Positions 1 through 8,793 of a DNA stretch of 64,000 nt are shown piece after piece. Positions within the stretch are counted from its first letter, which is position 1. Every line of letters begins with the position of its first letter. The position numbers and the translations under genes are program-made. The notes under the pieces are model-generated. The model ran no database searches and had not been told where the DNA came from. It saw nothing but the letters and a program-made list of their open reading frames with translations. The DNA is from Streptomyces sp. Ru62 (lineage in GTDB: Bacteria > Actinomycetota > Actinomycetes > Streptomycetales > Streptomycetaceae): contig NZ_PQSU01000005.1 of NCBI RefSeq assembly GCF_002920615.1, positions 293,011 to 357,010 on the forward strand, given 5' to 3'.

Positions 1-198
1 CAGGAACTCCACGGAGACGCCCAGCAGCCTGCCGCCCGCCTCCTGCACGCCGTCGGCGACCACCTTCATCAGACCGACGTCGGAACCGCCCCAGACGAGC
101 GTGTGGCCGGCCTTGCCGAGCAGTTCCGCGAACTCGCGCGCGGGACGCGTGTAACGCTCGTCGAGGTCGGCGGCGGACAGGAAGACGCAGATGTTCAT
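1..198 (-). CDS. LOG-family (TIGR00730-type) Rossmann protein, N-terminal part
   Basis: Only the first 66 codons lie in the window; the gene continues beyond base 1. The translation begins MNICVFLSAADLDERYTRPA and contains a glycine-rich stretch (VWGGSDVGLMKVVADG). This matches the start of the LOG / lysine-decarboxylase-like fold, where GG-x-x-G-(I/L)-M binds the nucleotide phosphate. Members hydrolyse cytokinin or nucleotide 5'-monophosphates, but many bacterial ones have no known substrate. The ATG at 198 is the first in frame. The catalytic PGGxGTxxE motif would lie outside the window and could not be checked. Confidence 0.75.
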   Translation of the reverse strand, partial: MNICVFLSAADLDERYTRPAREFAELLGKAGHTLVWGGSDVGLMKVVADGVQEAGGRLLGVSVEFL

Positions 199-264
199 GG
201 CCTCTACCGTACGGTCCCCGCGCCGGGCGGGAAGAAGCGCGGCCCGTCCCGGCGCTGAACGGGT

Positions 265-588
265 ATGAGCGAAGGACACACGATCACGATCCAGAAGAGC
301 GAGCGGCACGTGCGCGTCGTGCACGGCGACCAGGTGCTCGCGGAGTCCGACCGGCCCCTGGAGCTGCGCGAGACGGGCTGCCCGGTCAGGTACTACATCC
401 CCGCCGAGGACGTCCGCCTCGATCTGCTGACGCCGTCCGACACGCACACCGTGTGCCCCTTCAAGGGCACGGCGTCCTACTGGTCGCTGCCGGACGCGCC
501 GGACCTCGTCTGGGCGTATCCGGACCCCGAGGACGGGGTGACGGAGATCAAGGACCACTACTGCTTCTACGACACCGAGGTCGCATGA
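265..588 (+). CDS. DUF427 family protein
   Basis: This 107-residue soluble protein has the DUF427 pattern: an N-terminal beta region (ITIQKSERHVRVVHGDQVLAES), the segment RETGCPVRYYIPAEDVRLDLL, and the CPFKGTASYW motif near residue 75. Family members are small beta-barrel proteins of unknown biochemical role, common in actinobacteria and fungi. Length is typical for a single-domain member. The ATG at 265 is chosen because the conserved region begins within ten residues of it. It stands alone between a divergent LOG gene and a downstream hydrolase 63 bp away, so there is no strong operon signal. Confidence 0.85.
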   Translation: MSEGHTITIQKSERHVRVVHGDQVLAESDRPLELRETGCPVRYYIPAEDVRLDLLTPSDTHTVCPFKGTASYWSLPDAPDLVWAYPDPEDGVTEIKDHYCFYDTEVA

Positions 589-651
589 CCACCCCCGGCA
601 TCGCCGTGTCGTGACCGATGACTGCCGCGCCGTGCGGCAGTCTGCACGGCC

Positions 652-1443
652 ATGGACAAGAAGACGACTTCCCGCGACGGCACCCCCCTCGCGTACGGAG
701 TGATCGGCCAGGGGCCCACGGTGATCCTGGTGAGCGGCGCGATGTCCACCGGCGGCACCGTGGCGCCCCTGGCCCAGCGCCTCGCGGACCGCTGCACGGC
801 CGTCGTCTACGACCGCCGGGGCCGCGGCGCGAGCGGCGACACGGCGCCGTACGAGGTCGACCGCGAGATCGAGGACCTGGCCGCGCTCATCGACGCGGTG
901 GGCGGGGAGGCCGCGCTCTTCGGGGCCTCCTCGGGCGGCGCGCTGGTCCTGCGCGCGGCGGCGAGCGGGCTGCCCGTCGCCCGCGCGGCGGTCTACGAGG
1001 TGCCCTACGCCGACCACCTGGCGGGCGGTGCCGCGCGTGAGGCCACCTACAAGGAGCAACTGGGCAAGGCGCTCGGCGAGGGCCGGCGCGGGGACGCGGT
1101 GGAGCTGTTCCTGCGTCTGACGGGCCTCGGCGAGGAGATGATCCAGCGTGCCCGGGAGTCGCCGATGTGGGCCGGCATGGAGGCCGTCGCGCCCAGCCTC
1201 GCCCACGACGACGCGGTCATGGGCGACGGCCTGCTCCCCCGGGACCGGCTCGCCGCGATCGGCGTGCCCGTGCTCGCGGTCGCGGGCGGTGCGAGCCCGG
1301 AGTGGCTGCGCGCGGCGTCCCGGGAGATCGCCGAGACGGTGCCCCAGGGCACGTACCGGGTCCTGGAGGGGCAGACCCACGCGGTGGAACCGGATGTGCT
1401 GGGGCCGGTGCTGGCGGAGTTCCTCGCGGGACAGCACACCTAG
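652..1443 (+). CDS. Alpha/beta-fold hydrolase
   Basis: This 263-residue cytoplasmic alpha/beta hydrolase has a PTVILVSGAMSTGG oxyanion-loop region, VVYDRRGRGASGD after strand 4, and a nucleophile elbow GASSGG near residue 91 (G-x-S-x-G form). A C-terminal VLEGQTHAVEPDVL supplies the likely catalytic His. No signal peptide or membrane segment is seen. Similar Streptomyces proteins are annotated only as hydrolases and the substrate cannot be inferred. The gene ends 28 bp from the convergent mnmA stop. Its start has no obvious strong Shine-Dalgarno sequence. Confidence 0.85.
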   Translation: MDKKTTSRDGTPLAYGVIGQGPTVILVSGAMSTGGTVAPLAQRLADRCTAVVYDRRGRGASGDTAPYEVDREIEDLAALIDAVGGEAALFGASSGGALVLRAAASGLPVARAAVYEVPYADHLAGGAAREATYKEQLGKALGEGRRGDAVELFLRLTGLGEEMIQRARESPMWAGMEAVAPSLAHDDAVMGDGLLPRDRLAAIGVPVLAVAGGASPEWLRAASREIAETVPQGTYRVLEGQTHAVEPDVLGPVLAEFLAGQHT

Positions 1444-1471
1444 GGCCGCTCCGCGCGGGACGGGGGCCGGT

Positions 1472-2602
1472 TCAGACCGCCGCTGCCGTCGCGCGCGTGG
1501 TCGACGCGATCGTCGCCGAGCCCACCACGCGCGTGCCGTCGTACAGGACGATCGCCTGGCCGGGGGCGACGCCGCGGACCGGCTCGGTGAACGTCACGCG
1601 CAGTTCGCCGTCGACCGGCTCGGCGGTCACCTCGGTCTCGCCGCCGTGGGCGCGCAGCTGGGCGGTGTAGGTGCCGGGGCCGGTGGGGGCGGTGCCGCAC
1701 CAGCGGGGCTTGATCGCGGTGAGGGCGGTGACGTCCAGGGCGTCGGCCGGGCCGACGGTGACCGTGTTGGTGACCGGGGAGATGTCCAGGACGTAGCGCG
1801 GCTTGCCGTCCGGGGCCGGGGTGCCGATCCGCAGGCCCTTGCGCTGGCCGATGGTGAAGCCGTACGCCCCTTCGTGCGTGCCCAGCTTGGCGCCGGACTC
1901 GTCCACGATGTCGCCCTCGGCCTTGCCGAGCCGCTTGGCCAGGAAGCCCTGGGTGTCGCCGTCGGCGATGAAGCAGATGTCGTGCGAGTCGGGCTTCTTG
2001 GCCACGGCCAGGCCCCGGCGCTCGGCCTCCGCGCGGATCTCCTCCTTGGTGGTGACCGTGTCGCCGAGCGGGAACATCGCGTGCGCGAGCTGCCTCTCGT
2101 CCAGCACACCGAGGACGTACGACTGGTCCTTCGCCATGTCGGAGGCGCGGTGCAGCTCGCGGGAGCCGTCCGGGTTCACGATCACCTTGGCGTAGTGGCC
2201 GGTGCAGACGGCGTCGAAGCCGAGGGCCAGCGCCTTGTCCAGCAGGGCGGCGAACTTGATCTTCTCGTTGCAGCGCAGGCACGGGTTCGGGGTGCGGCCG
2301 GCCTCGTACTCGGCGATGAAGTCCTCGACGACGTCCTCGCGGAAGCGGTCGGCGAGGTCCCAGACGTAGAACGGGATGCCGATGACGTCGGCCGCGCGGC
2401 GGGCGTCGCGCGAGTCCTCGATGGTGCAACAGCCCCGCGCGCCGGTGCGGAACGACTGCGGGTTCGCGGAGAGCGCGAGGTGGACGCCGGTGACGTCGTG
2501 GCCTGCTTCCGCGGCGCGCGCGGCGGCGACGGCGGAGTCGACTCCGCCGGACATGGCGGCGAGGACGCGGAGGGGGCGGGTGCGCTGCGGGGTGTCAGTC
2601 AT
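1472..2602 (-). CDS. mnmA: tRNA-specific 2-thiouridylase MnmA
   Basis: MnmA adenylates U34 of Lys, Glu and Gln tRNAs and inserts sulfur received as a persulfide. The 376-residue product has the PP-loop ATP motif SGGVDS (residues 18-23), the catalytic NPCLRCN Cys pair near 108/111 and the second Cys in [11 protein letters not shown], followed by the beta-barrel C-terminal domain. Length is normal. I start at the ATG at 2602 (MTDTPQR); upstream in-frame sequence is arginine- and alanine-rich and unlike the family. The cysteine desulfurase encoded at 3388-4557 on the same strand is the likely sulfur donor, a common pairing, although a convergently placed amidase gene sits between them. Confidence 0.96.
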   Translation of the reverse strand: MTDTPQRTRPLRVLAAMSGGVDSAVAAARAAEAGHDVTGVHLALSANPQSFRTGARGCCTIEDSRDARRAADVIGIPFYVWDLADRFREDVVEDFIAEYEAGRTPNPCLRCNEKIKFAALLDKALALGFDAVCTGHYAKVIVNPDGSRELHRASDMAKDQSYVLGVLDERQLAHAMFPLGDTVTTKEEIRAEAERRGLAVAKKPDSHDICFIADGDTQGFLAKRLGKAEGDIVDESGAKLGTHEGAYGFTIGQRKGLRIGTPAPDGKPRYVLDISPVTNTVTVGPADALDVTALTAIKPRWCGTAPTGPGTYTAQLRAHGGETEVTAEPVDGELRVTFTEPVRGVAPGQAIVLYDGTRVVGSATIASTTRATAAAV

Positions 2603-2708
2603 AGCCCTTCCAGGGTACGGGGCGCGGGAACCGCGTCGGCCTGGTATCCGTTGACGATCGCAGAGGGTGACGACGGGGCCGGTGACACCGGCGGCGACGG
2701 GGGCGGGC

Positions 2709-3395
2709 ATGGGCGCGACGAAGGACGACACGGACCGGCGGCTGGGGCGGCGGGCCCTGCTGGTCGGCGGGGCCGCGGCGGCCGTGGGCACGGCCGTGCT
2801 GGCCCGTCAGGAGCTGTCCCGGCTGTGGTGGCGGATGCCCGGGGTGGACAAGCCGCGGGTGGCGGGCGCGGTGGACTTCCGGGGCGCGCGCTGGGTGGGG
2901 GCCTCCGCGGCGAACTACCGGCTCGCGGACCGGCCGTCCGACTACCGGGTGGACCGGGTGGTCGTCCATGTCACCCAGGGTGGCTACGCGTCCGCGGTGA
3001 AGGTCTTCCGGGACCCGGGGCACGGGGCGGCGGCGCACTACATCGTGCGCAAGGACGGGCGGGTCACCCAGCTGGTCCGGGAGCTGGACGTGGCCTTCCA
3101 CGCGGGCAACCGGGAGTACAACGAACGCAGCGTCGGGATAGAGCACGAGGGCTTCGTGGAGGACGCCTCGTCCTTCACGGACGAGATGTACGCGGCCTCG
3201 GCGCGGCTGACGGCGGCGATCTGCGAGCGGTACGGCATGCCCGTGGACCGCGAGCACATCATCGGGCACGTGGAGGTGCCGGGGACGGACCACACCGATC
3301 CGGGGCGGTTCTGGGACTGGGACCGGTACATACGCCTGGTCCGGGCCGAGCGGGAGAGGGCCGGGGCGTCCGCGTCCCCCCGCGCGGCTACGTGA
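2709..3395 (+). CDS. N-acetylmuramoyl-L-alanine amidase (Amidase_2), Tat-type exported
   Basis: This amidase_2/PGRP-type zinc amidase cleaves the MurNAc-L-Ala bond of peptidoglycan. The N-terminus contains [13 protein letters not shown], a twin-arginine-like export signal. The catalytic domain follows: [13 protein letters not shown] (first Zn His), [19 protein letters not shown] (conserved Glu), [16 protein letters not shown] (later Zn His and the D-x-G end). Length is about 228 residues from the ATG at 2709; an in-frame GTG at 2667 would add 14 residues without improving the signal peptide. The 3' end overlaps the convergent cysteine desulfurase by 8 bp. A role in cell-wall turnover or recycling is inferred. 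Confidence 0.9.
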   Translation: MGATKDDTDRRLGRRALLVGGAAAAVGTAVLARQELSRLWWRMPGVDKPRVAGAVDFRGARWVGASAANYRLADRPSDYRVDRVVVHVTQGGYASAVKVFRDPGHGAAAHYIVRKDGRVTQLVRELDVAFHAGNREYNERSVGIEHEGFVEDASSFTDEMYAASARLTAAICERYGMPVDREHIIGHVEVPGTDHTDPGRFWDWDRYIRLVRAERERAGASASPRAAT

Positions 3396-4557
3396 GCCCG
3401 GCCGCGCGGGCGCGTTCCACCGCCGGGCCGATCGCCTTGGCCACGGCCTCGACGTCCGCCTCCGTGGAGGTGTGGCCGAGGGAGAAGCGCAGGGTGCCGC
3501 GGGCCAGGTCCGGGTCGGTGCCGGTGGCGAGGAGGACATGGCTGGGCTGGGCGACGCCCGCGGTGCAGGCGGAGCCGGTGGAGCACTCGATGCCCTGGGC
3601 GTCCAGCAGGAGCAGCAGGGAGTCGCCCTCGCAGCCGGGGAACGTGAAGTGGGCGTTGGCCGGGAGCCGGCCCTCGGGCGCCGGATCACCGCCGAGGATC
3701 GCGTCCGGTACGGCGCGGCGCACGGCGTCGATCAGCTGATCGCGCAGGGCGCCGATCTCGCGTGCGAACCACTCGCGCTGTTCGGCGGCGAGCCGGCCGG
3801 CGACGGCGAAGGAGGCGATGGCCGGGACGTCCAGCGTGCCGGAACGCACGTGCCGCTCCTGGCCGCCGCCATGCAGGACGGGTACGGGGCTGTGCTCGCG
3901 GCCGAGGATCAGTGCACCGATGCCGTAAGGGCCGCCGATCTTGTGCCCGGAGACGGTCATGGCGGCCAGGCCCGAGGTCTCGAAGTCGACCGGGACCTGA
4001 CCGAAGGCCTGGACCGCGTCCGCGTGCAGCGGGATGCCGAACTCGGCGGTGACGTCGGCCAGTTCGCGGATCGGCATGACCGTGCCGATCTCGTTGTTGG
4101 CCCACATCACGGTGGCCAGGGCGACATCGGCGGGGTCGCGGGCGATGGCCTCGCGCAGCGCCTCGGGGTGGACGCGGCCGTGGGAGTCGACGGGGAGGTA
4201 CTCGACGGTGGCGCCCTCGTGCTCGCCGAGCCAGTGCACGGCGTCCAGTACGGCGTGGTGCTCGACTGGGCTGGCCAGGATGCGGGTGCGGGCCGGGTCG
4301 GCGCCTCGGCGGGACCAGTACAGGCCCTTGACGGCGAGGTTGTCGGCCTCGGTGCCGCCGGAGGTGAAGACGACCTCGCTGGGGCGGGCGCCGAGGGCTT
4401 CCGCGAGGGTTTCGCGGGATTCCTCGACCGTACGGCGTGCCTGGCGGCCGGATGCGTGGAGGGAGGAGGCGTTGCCCGTGATGCTCAGCTGGGCGGTGAA
4501 CGCCTCCGCCGCTTCCGGGAGCATCGGGGTGGTCGCGGCGTGGTCGAGGTAAGCCAT
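3388..4557 (-). CDS. Cysteine desulfurase (NifS/IscS family)
   Basis: This 389-residue PLP enzyme converts L-cysteine to alanine and enzyme-bound persulfide. It begins [12 protein letters not shown], as family members do. It contains [14 protein letters not shown] (PLP phosphate-binding region), the PLP lysine in [11 protein letters not shown], and the catalytic Cys loop STGSACTAG near residue 325. The short loop around this Cys resembles the IscS/NifS class rather than SufS. No iron-sulfur scaffold gene is adjacent; mnmA lies 0.8 kb downstream on the same strand, so tRNA thiolation is the best supported use. A general sulfur-donor role is equally possible. Confidence 0.93.
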   Translation of the reverse strand: MAYLDHAATTPMLPEAAEAFTAQLSITGNASSLHASGRQARRTVEESRETLAEALGARPSEVVFTSGGTEADNLAVKGLYWSRRGADPARTRILASPVEHHAVLDAVHWLGEHEGATVEYLPVDSHGRVHPEALREAIARDPADVALATVMWANNEIGTVMPIRELADVTAEFGIPLHADAVQAFGQVPVDFETSGLAAMTVSGHKIGGPYGIGALILGREHSPVPVLHGGGQERHVRSGTLDVPAIASFAVAGRLAAEQREWFAREIGALRDQLIDAVRRAVPDAILGGDPAPEGRLPANAHFTFPGCEGDSLLLLLDAQGIECSTGSACTAGVAQPSHVLLATGTDPDLARGTLRFSLGHTSTEADVEAVAKAIGPAVERARAAGLT

Positions 4558-4960
4558 GGTGAGGCGATTCTACGGCGCCCCTGCGGTGGGCCTCGGCAGC
4601 GAGTGGGTGCCGGTGCCGTTGACTTCGGCGCCTCGCGTCGGCCGCGCCCGGACTTGGTCGCGGCACACCCGGCGCTGCGGGCGCCTCGCGTCGGCCACGC
4701 CTGGACTCGGTGGCGGCAACACATGGCGCTGCGGGCCGTGCCCACCCGTTCCGCCCTGCGGAACGATTGCCCACGGCGGGTGCGGCGGTGCGGCCGGCCG
4801 GCGCGTGGGCAGGACAGCGGCCGTGCGGGTACGGCGGGGCCGCGGCGCAGTCGGTCCGGCGGGACAGCGGCCGTGCGGGTGTCGCGATGCGGCGGCGCGG
4901 CCGGAGCGGCGCGGTGGCCGTGTGGGTGCGGTCAGGGGCTCGGCCGCGTTGCCGCGGTGG
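4558..4960. other. Non-coding GC-rich spacer with degenerate repeats
   Basis: About 400 bases without a convincing gene. All open frames here are arginine/glycine-rich and match nothing recognisable. The spacer holds a direct tandem repeat (4628-4734) and an exact 18-bp direct repeat at 4811-4828 and 4861-4878. The promoter of the cysteine desulfurase gene (leftward) should lie in the first part. Confidence 0.6.
4628..4734. repeat. Imperfect tandem repeat of about 53 bp, two copies
   Basis: Two adjacent units of 53 and 54 bases (4628-4680 and 4681-4734) both begin GCGCCTCGCGTCGGCC and end GGCGCTGCGG, differing at a handful of positions and one indel. Function unknown; intergenic. Confidence 0.8.
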
Positions 4961-5245
4961 TCACAGGCTCCAGGACACCGTGCCCGAGAGTTCCATCGCG
5001 ATCACCAGGACGGCCAGGTCGGCGAGGCCCAGGGTCAGGCCGAGGTAGGCGCGTCCCCGGCGGGTCGTGCCGCGCCAGAGGGCGACCGCGGCCAGGACGA
5101 TGGCGATCGGGCCGAGGAAGAGGTTGAGGACGAGCAGGCCGAGGAGGCCGAGGATGAAGGACGCGACGGCCATGCCGTCGGCGTCGCGGGGGCGCGGGCG
5201 GGTGTCGGTGCGGGTGCGGCCGGTGGCCGGTGCGGTGAGGTGCAT
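4961..5245 (-). CDS. DUF4190 small membrane protein
   Basis: This 94-residue protein has a polar, Arg/Thr-rich N-terminus (about 24 residues) followed by two hydrophobic helices: GMAVASFILGLLGLLVLNLFLGPIAIVLAAVALW and a second ending AVLVIAMEL. The charged turn TTRRGRAYLGLTLG between them is the DUF4190 signature, where the conserved pattern is A-x-x-S-x-x-x-G-x-x-G. The molecular function is unknown. It lies 52 bp downstream of the 55-residue membrane protein gene on the same strand, so the two probably form an operon transcribed away from the TetR gene. The ATG at 5245 is the first of the frame. Confidence 0.8.
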   Translation of the reverse strand: MHLTAPATGRTRTDTRPRPRDADGMAVASFILGLLGLLVLNLFLGPIAIVLAAVALWRGTTRRGRAYLGLTLGLADLAVLVIAMELSGTVSWSL

Positions 5246-5297
5246 GATGCTCAGCTCCTGAAGTCCTTTCCGGGGGCGGCTGGCCAGGATTGCGCGG

Positions 5298-5465
5298 TCA
5301 GTTGGCCGAGGTGTGGCGGCGGCGCCCGTGGCGCTCGCGGATCGCGAAGACGCCGAGCCAGACCGCGATGACGGCGGCCAGGACGGCGGTGACGGTCAGC
5401 GGTGCGTGAGCGACGGTGCCCAGCACGACGCCGAGCAGCATGAGTGCGGCGACGAGGAACAGCAT
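5298..5465 (-). CDS. Small membrane protein, 55 residues
   Basis: This short gene is easily missed. Translation starts MLFLVAALMLLGVVLGTVAH, continues with a second hydrophobic stretch (LTVTAVLAAVIAVWLGVFAI) and ends in a basic tail RERHGRRRHTSAN. Two transmembrane helices with a cytoplasmic basic C-terminus are predicted by eye. A purine-rich GGAGGGG lies upstream of the ATG at 5465. I do not recognise a named family. Its position directly downstream of the repeated operator-like sites and divergent from a TetR gene suggests it is the first gene of the regulated unit, with the DUF4190 gene second. Confidence 0.65.
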   Translation of the reverse strand: MLFLVAALMLLGVVLGTVAHAPLTVTAVLAAVIAVWLGVFAIRERHGRRRHTSAN

Positions 5466-5518
5466 GGGATCAGATCCCCCCTCCGATATGCCTCGTGTTC
5501 AGCCGGTGTGAAGTTTGG

Positions 5519-5604
5519 GTGAACAGTTGTAGTAACAGTTGTTCACTGACTCCGAGTCTAGCGCTCCCGACGGCTTTTCAATTCCGGAGAACAGTTGTTA
5601 ACTG
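5519..5604. promoter_or_regulatory. Repeated operator-like sites in the divergent TetR promoter region
   Basis: The 145-bp region between the small membrane gene and the TetR gene holds GTGAACA (5519-5525) facing TGTTCAC (5540-5546) as a 28-bp inverted pair. A CAGTTGTTCACTG copy sits at 5536-5548 and CAGTTGTTAACTG (arms CAGTT/AACTG) at 5592-5604, seven bases before the TetR start. The word AACAGTTGT occurs three times. The layout fits autoregulation plus control of the divergent genes. The A/T-rich sequence contrasts with the surrounding GC-rich DNA. Confidence 0.65.
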
Positions 5605-5610
5605 GATGAC

Positions 5611-6237
5611 ATGAGTCACACCCTCGGCATCCGGCAGGCCCAGAAGCAGAAGACCCGGCAGGCGTTCCTCGACGCGGCGCTCGCGCTGCTGGAGGAGCAG
5701 AGCCTGAGCAGCCTGGGCCTGCGCGAGGTCACCCGGGCCGTCGGTGTCGCCCCGACGGCCTTCTACCGGCACTTCCGCTCGACCGCCGACCTGGGTGTGG
5801 CCCTGGTCGACGAGGCACTGGGCAGCCTGCATCCGATGGTGCGGACGACGGTGTCCACCACGGGCGACAGCGAGGAACGCATCACGCGTGCCATCGAGTT
5901 GATCGCCCGTCACGTAGACGCGTACCCCGCACATGTCCGTTTCATCGCCCGGGAGCGACATGGCGGAGTCCAGCCGGTGCGCGAGGCCATCCGGGCCCAA
6001 CTGCACCGGTTCGCCGAGGAGGTGAAGGCCGAGCTGGCCAAGGACCCGGAGGCGGCGGGCTGGAGCGACGACGACCTGCTGATGCTCGCGCACCTCTACG
6101 TCGACCAGATGCTCATCACCGCCTCCCTGTTCCTGGAGGCGCTGGAGGCCCCGGCGCCCGAGCGGGAGCGGGTGACGCGACTCGCCACCCGCCAGCTCCG
6201 GCTCATCAGCATCGGCCGCGGCCACTGGCTGGATTGA
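5611..6237 (+). CDS. TetR-family regulator, FabR/DesT-like
   Basis: The 208-residue protein has a TetR HTH at residues 10-60 (KTRQAFLDAALALLEEQ ... LREVTRAVGVAPTAFYRHFRS). The stretch REVTRAVGVAPTAFYRHFRSTADLGVALVDE and the C-terminal RLISIGRGHWLD resemble E. coli FabR ([21 protein letters not shown]..., LRMISKGAYYW), more than generic TetR proteins do. FabR and DesT sense unsaturated versus saturated acyl-CoA or ACP and control fatty-acid desaturation. Here the divergent targets appear to be two small membrane proteins rather than fab or des genes, so a membrane-homeostasis role is inference. Operator-like repeats lie immediately upstream, suggesting autoregulation. Confidence 0.88.
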   Translation: MSHTLGIRQAQKQKTRQAFLDAALALLEEQSLSSLGLREVTRAVGVAPTAFYRHFRSTADLGVALVDEALGSLHPMVRTTVSTTGDSEERITRAIELIARHVDAYPAHVRFIARERHGGVQPVREAIRAQLHRFAEEVKAELAKDPEAAGWSDDDLLMLAHLYVDQMLITASLFLEALEAPAPERERVTRLATRQLRLISIGRGHWLD

Positions 6238-6264
6238 GCCGTCCCGGTACGGACGGGCTCCCGC

Positions 6265-7227
6265 TCAGCCCTGCTGGTACAGGGCCGTGACGGAGCGGGC
6301 CCCGGCCAGCAGTTCCGCGCGGGCCTCGGGCGGGTCCAGGATCTCCACCCGGTCGGAGAACGCAAGGAGTTGGCGTACGGCGCGCAGCACCGGGTAGGCC
6401 AGCCGTGCGGTGACCCACTCGCTCGTGCCGTCGTCCTCGGGCGGAGCCGTCAGCTGTGCGGCGGCCATGCGCTGGAACATGTCGAGCAGTTCACGCCGTA
6501 CCCGCACGGTGACCTCGATCTCGTTCTCCCGCTCCTCCACCTGCCGGCGCAACAGCTCCCAGGCGTCGGCGAGTTCCACCCCGGGCCGGCGTCGTACGGG
6601 CTCGTCCAGCAGCCGGGCCGCGCGCACGCGGTCGGCGCGGAACAGCCGGGGCCGGCCGCGCCGGTCGGCGACCAGGTACCAGACCCCGGCCTTGGCGACG
6701 AGGCCGTAGGGGTCCACGGTGTACGTCCGCGGTTCCCGCTCCCCGCTGTGCCGGTAGCGCAGCCTCAGGCGCCGGTCGGAGAACACGGCGTCCTGGAGCA
6801 CGTCCAGGTCGGCCGCCTGCCGCGGGCCGCTCTTCCAGCGGGTGGCGTCGACCAGGACGCGGCGGCTGGTGACCTCGGCGGCGGGCCGGTGCGGCGCCGG
6901 CAGCGCGGCCATCACCTTGCGCAGGGCCGAGCCGAGGGCCGCGTCGAGACCGAGCGCGGCATGGGCGCCCTGCGCGGCCAGGATGAACAGGGCGCGGGAC
7001 TCGTCGGCGGTCAGCCCCGTGACGTCGGTGCGGAAGCCGGGGAGGAGTTCGATGCCGCCGTGCCGGCCGCGCTCGGCGTACACGGGGACACCGGCGGCGG
7101 ACAGCGACTCGACGTCCCGGTAGATGGTGCGGACCGACACCTCCAGCCGGTCGGCGAGTTCGGGCGCGGGGACGCGGCCCCGGGTCTGCAGGAGCAGCAG
7201 GATCGAGAGCAGCCGGTCGGACTTCAC
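6265..7227 (-). CDS. YafY-type transcriptional regulator with HTH and WYL domains
   Basis: The protein has an N-terminal DeoR/HTH_11-type winged helix (KSDRLLSILLLLQTRGRVPAPELADRLEVSVRTIYRDVESL), then a WYL domain containing YGLVAKAGVWYLVADRRGRPRLFRADRV, and a C-terminal WCX extension. WYL domains bind nucleic acid or small ligands and often control a neighbouring gene. I prefer the GTG at 7227 (VKSDRL) as start, because the family begins two to three residues before the HTH; a TTG at 7263 would add twelve residues. It is divergent from the maleylpyruvate-isomerase-like gene at 7328, which is its most likely target along with itself. Confidence 0.88.
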   Translation of the reverse strand: MKSDRLLSILLLLQTRGRVPAPELADRLEVSVRTIYRDVESLSAAGVPVYAERGRHGGIELLPGFRTDVTGLTADESRALFILAAQGAHAALGLDAALGSALRKVMAALPAPHRPAAEVTSRRVLVDATRWKSGPRQAADLDVLQDAVFSDRRLRLRYRHSGEREPRTYTVDPYGLVAKAGVWYLVADRRGRPRLFRADRVRAARLLDEPVRRRPGVELADAWELLRRQVEERENEIEVTVRVRRELLDMFQRMAAAQLTAPPEDDGTSEWVTARLAYPVLRAVRQLLAFSDRVEILDPPEARAELLAGARSVTALYQQG

Positions 7228-7327
7228 CGCGCCAGGATCCCGCCGCCGCGAAGTGCCGCGCAAATGCTGACGCCCGTTGTCAGGTTATCCGGGCATCCTC
7301 GCCTCACCGACCGAGGAGAGGCACACC

Positions 7328-7927
7328 ATGACCAGCACCGGCTTCATCGACCCGCGACCCGTGTACGTCCGCGCCACCGAGCAGGCGGCCGCCCTGATCA
7401 AGACCGTGCGCCCCGAAGACCTGAACCGGCCGACGCCCTGCAGCGAGTTCGACGTCCGCGATCTGCTGAGCCACGTCGTCGGCGGCACCCGGCGGATCGC
7501 GGTGGTGGGCGAGGGCGGTGACGGGCTCGCCGTGCACCCGTCCGCGGACGGCGTCGGGGACGACGGCTGGGCCGCGGCCTACGACGAGGTGCGGGTCCGT
7601 GTCCTCAAGGCCTGGGAGAGCGACGAGCGGATGGTGAGCCCGGTGCGGGTGCCCTGGGGCGAGGTCCCCGGCCACGCGGCGCTCTCCGGTTACGTCATGG
7701 AGATCGTCACGCACACCTGGGACCTGGCCGAGGCGATCGGCGCCACGAGTGAACTCGACGCGGAGCTGGCCGGGTTCGCGCTCACGACGGCTCGCGCGGT
7801 GCTGCCGGACACCCGTCCGCGCGGTGCGGAGACGCCCTTCGAGGCCCGCCGCGAGGAGCCGGTGGAAGCCGGCCCCTACGAGCAACTGGCGGCCTGGCTG
7901 GGGCGCGAGCCGCTCAGCCGAGCCTGA
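7328..7927 (+). CDS. TIGR03086/DinB-like metal-binding protein (mycothiol-dependent maleylpyruvate isomerase fold)
   Basis: The 199-residue protein shows the actinobacterial MDMPI_N pattern: RATEQAAALIKTVRPEDLNRPTPCSEFDVRDLLSHVVGG near residues 12-50 (metal His in LLSHVV) and VMEIVTHTWDLAEAIG near 125 (second His region). Relatives use a divalent metal and mycothiol, but most TIGR03086 proteins have no known substrate. The ATG at 7328 follows GAGGAGAG at good spacing. It is transcribed divergently from a WYL regulator, a frequent arrangement for stress or detoxification enzymes. The 3' end overlaps the convergent thioesterase gene by 14 bp. Confidence 0.82.
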   Translation: MTSTGFIDPRPVYVRATEQAAALIKTVRPEDLNRPTPCSEFDVRDLLSHVVGGTRRIAVVGEGGDGLAVHPSADGVGDDGWAAAYDEVRVRVLKAWESDERMVSPVRVPWGEVPGHAALSGYVMEIVTHTWDLAEAIGATSELDAELAGFALTTARAVLPDTRPRGAETPFEARREEPVEAGPYEQLAAWLGREPLSRA

Positions 7928-8777
7928 CCCGGGCCAGCTGACGGGACTGGGCGACCAGGCGGTCCGCGCTGTCCCACACCTCGGCGTCCTCCTCCAGGAA
8001 GCCGCCGGCCAGGTTGCGGGTGGTGATGGACACCCGCAGCGGGCCGGGGGCCGGGCGGTGGCGGACGTGGACGGTGAGTTCCACGGTCGGCACCCAGCCC
8101 TTGAGGCCCAGTTCGAAGGCGGTGGGCGGGAGGGCGTCCACGGCGAGGAGCAGCGAGAGCGGGTCGGCGTCCCGGCCGTCGGCGAGACCGAACCAGGCCC
8201 GCATCTCGCCCTTGCCGGAGGGCGCGCCGAGCGCCCAGCCGAGGGTGGCGGGGTCGAGCTTGAGCATCAGCCGGTCGGCGATGGCGGAGCTGCCCTCGAC
8301 CGGGGCGGGCCCGTCCTCGGACCCGAAGCACTGCTCCAGCGGAGGCATCGCGGGCGGGGTGGCGGTCGTACGGACGTCGTCGGGGAGGGTGGCGAGGTCG
8401 CCGTAGGAGGCGAGGACGCGGATGCGTTCGACCTCGTTGCCCTCGTCGTCGTACTGGAAGAGCGAGGCCTGCCCGGTGGAGAGGGTGCGGCCGGTGCGGA
8501 CGGTCTCGGTGCGGACGACCGCCGGGCCGGGGCGGGAGGCGGTCAGGTAGTGCGCGGTGACGGAGAAGGGGTCCGGGTGCGGCAGGGTGTCCGCGAGGGC
8601 CCGGCCGAGCACGGCCAGCAGGTAGCCGCCGTTGACGGCGCTGATGATGGTCCAGCCGGCCGAGAGGTCGATGTCGTAGACGCCGGGCTCGCGCCGGGTG
8701 ACCGCGGTGTCGCGGTCGAACTCGCTGTCGCCGATCAGGGCCCGCGATGGGGAGGGGGCGGAAGCTGCTTCTGGCAT
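7914..8777 (-). CDS. Acyl-CoA thioesterase, TesB-like double hotdog
   Basis: The 287-residue product contains two hotdog halves. The first has the segment WTIISAVNGGYLLAVLGRAL (the N/G-G-Y motif typical of TesB-like thioesterases) and PDPFSVTAHYLTASRPGPAVV. The second ends ITTRNLAGGFLEEDAEVWDSADRLVAQSRQLARV, where the terminal Q-S-R-Q-L-A-R pattern is characteristic. It would hydrolyse acyl-CoA to free acid and CoA; chain-length preference is unknown. A strong inverted repeat 16 bp upstream of the start suggests repression by a TetR-type acyl-CoA-responsive regulator encoded elsewhere. Confidence 0.85.
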   Translation of the reverse strand: MPEAASAPSPSRALIGDSEFDRDTAVTRREPGVYDIDLSAGWTIISAVNGGYLLAVLGRALADTLPHPDPFSVTAHYLTASRPGPAVVRTETVRTGRTLSTGQASLFQYDDEGNEVERIRVLASYGDLATLPDDVRTTATPPAMPPLEQCFGSEDGPAPVEGSSAIADRLMLKLDPATLGWALGAPSGKGEMRAWFGLADGRDADPLSLLLAVDALPPTAFELGLKGWVPTVELTVHVRHRPAPGPLRVSITTRNLAGGFLEEDAEVWDSADRLVAQSRQLARVRLG

Positions 8778-8793
8778 GGCTGAACGGTACAGC

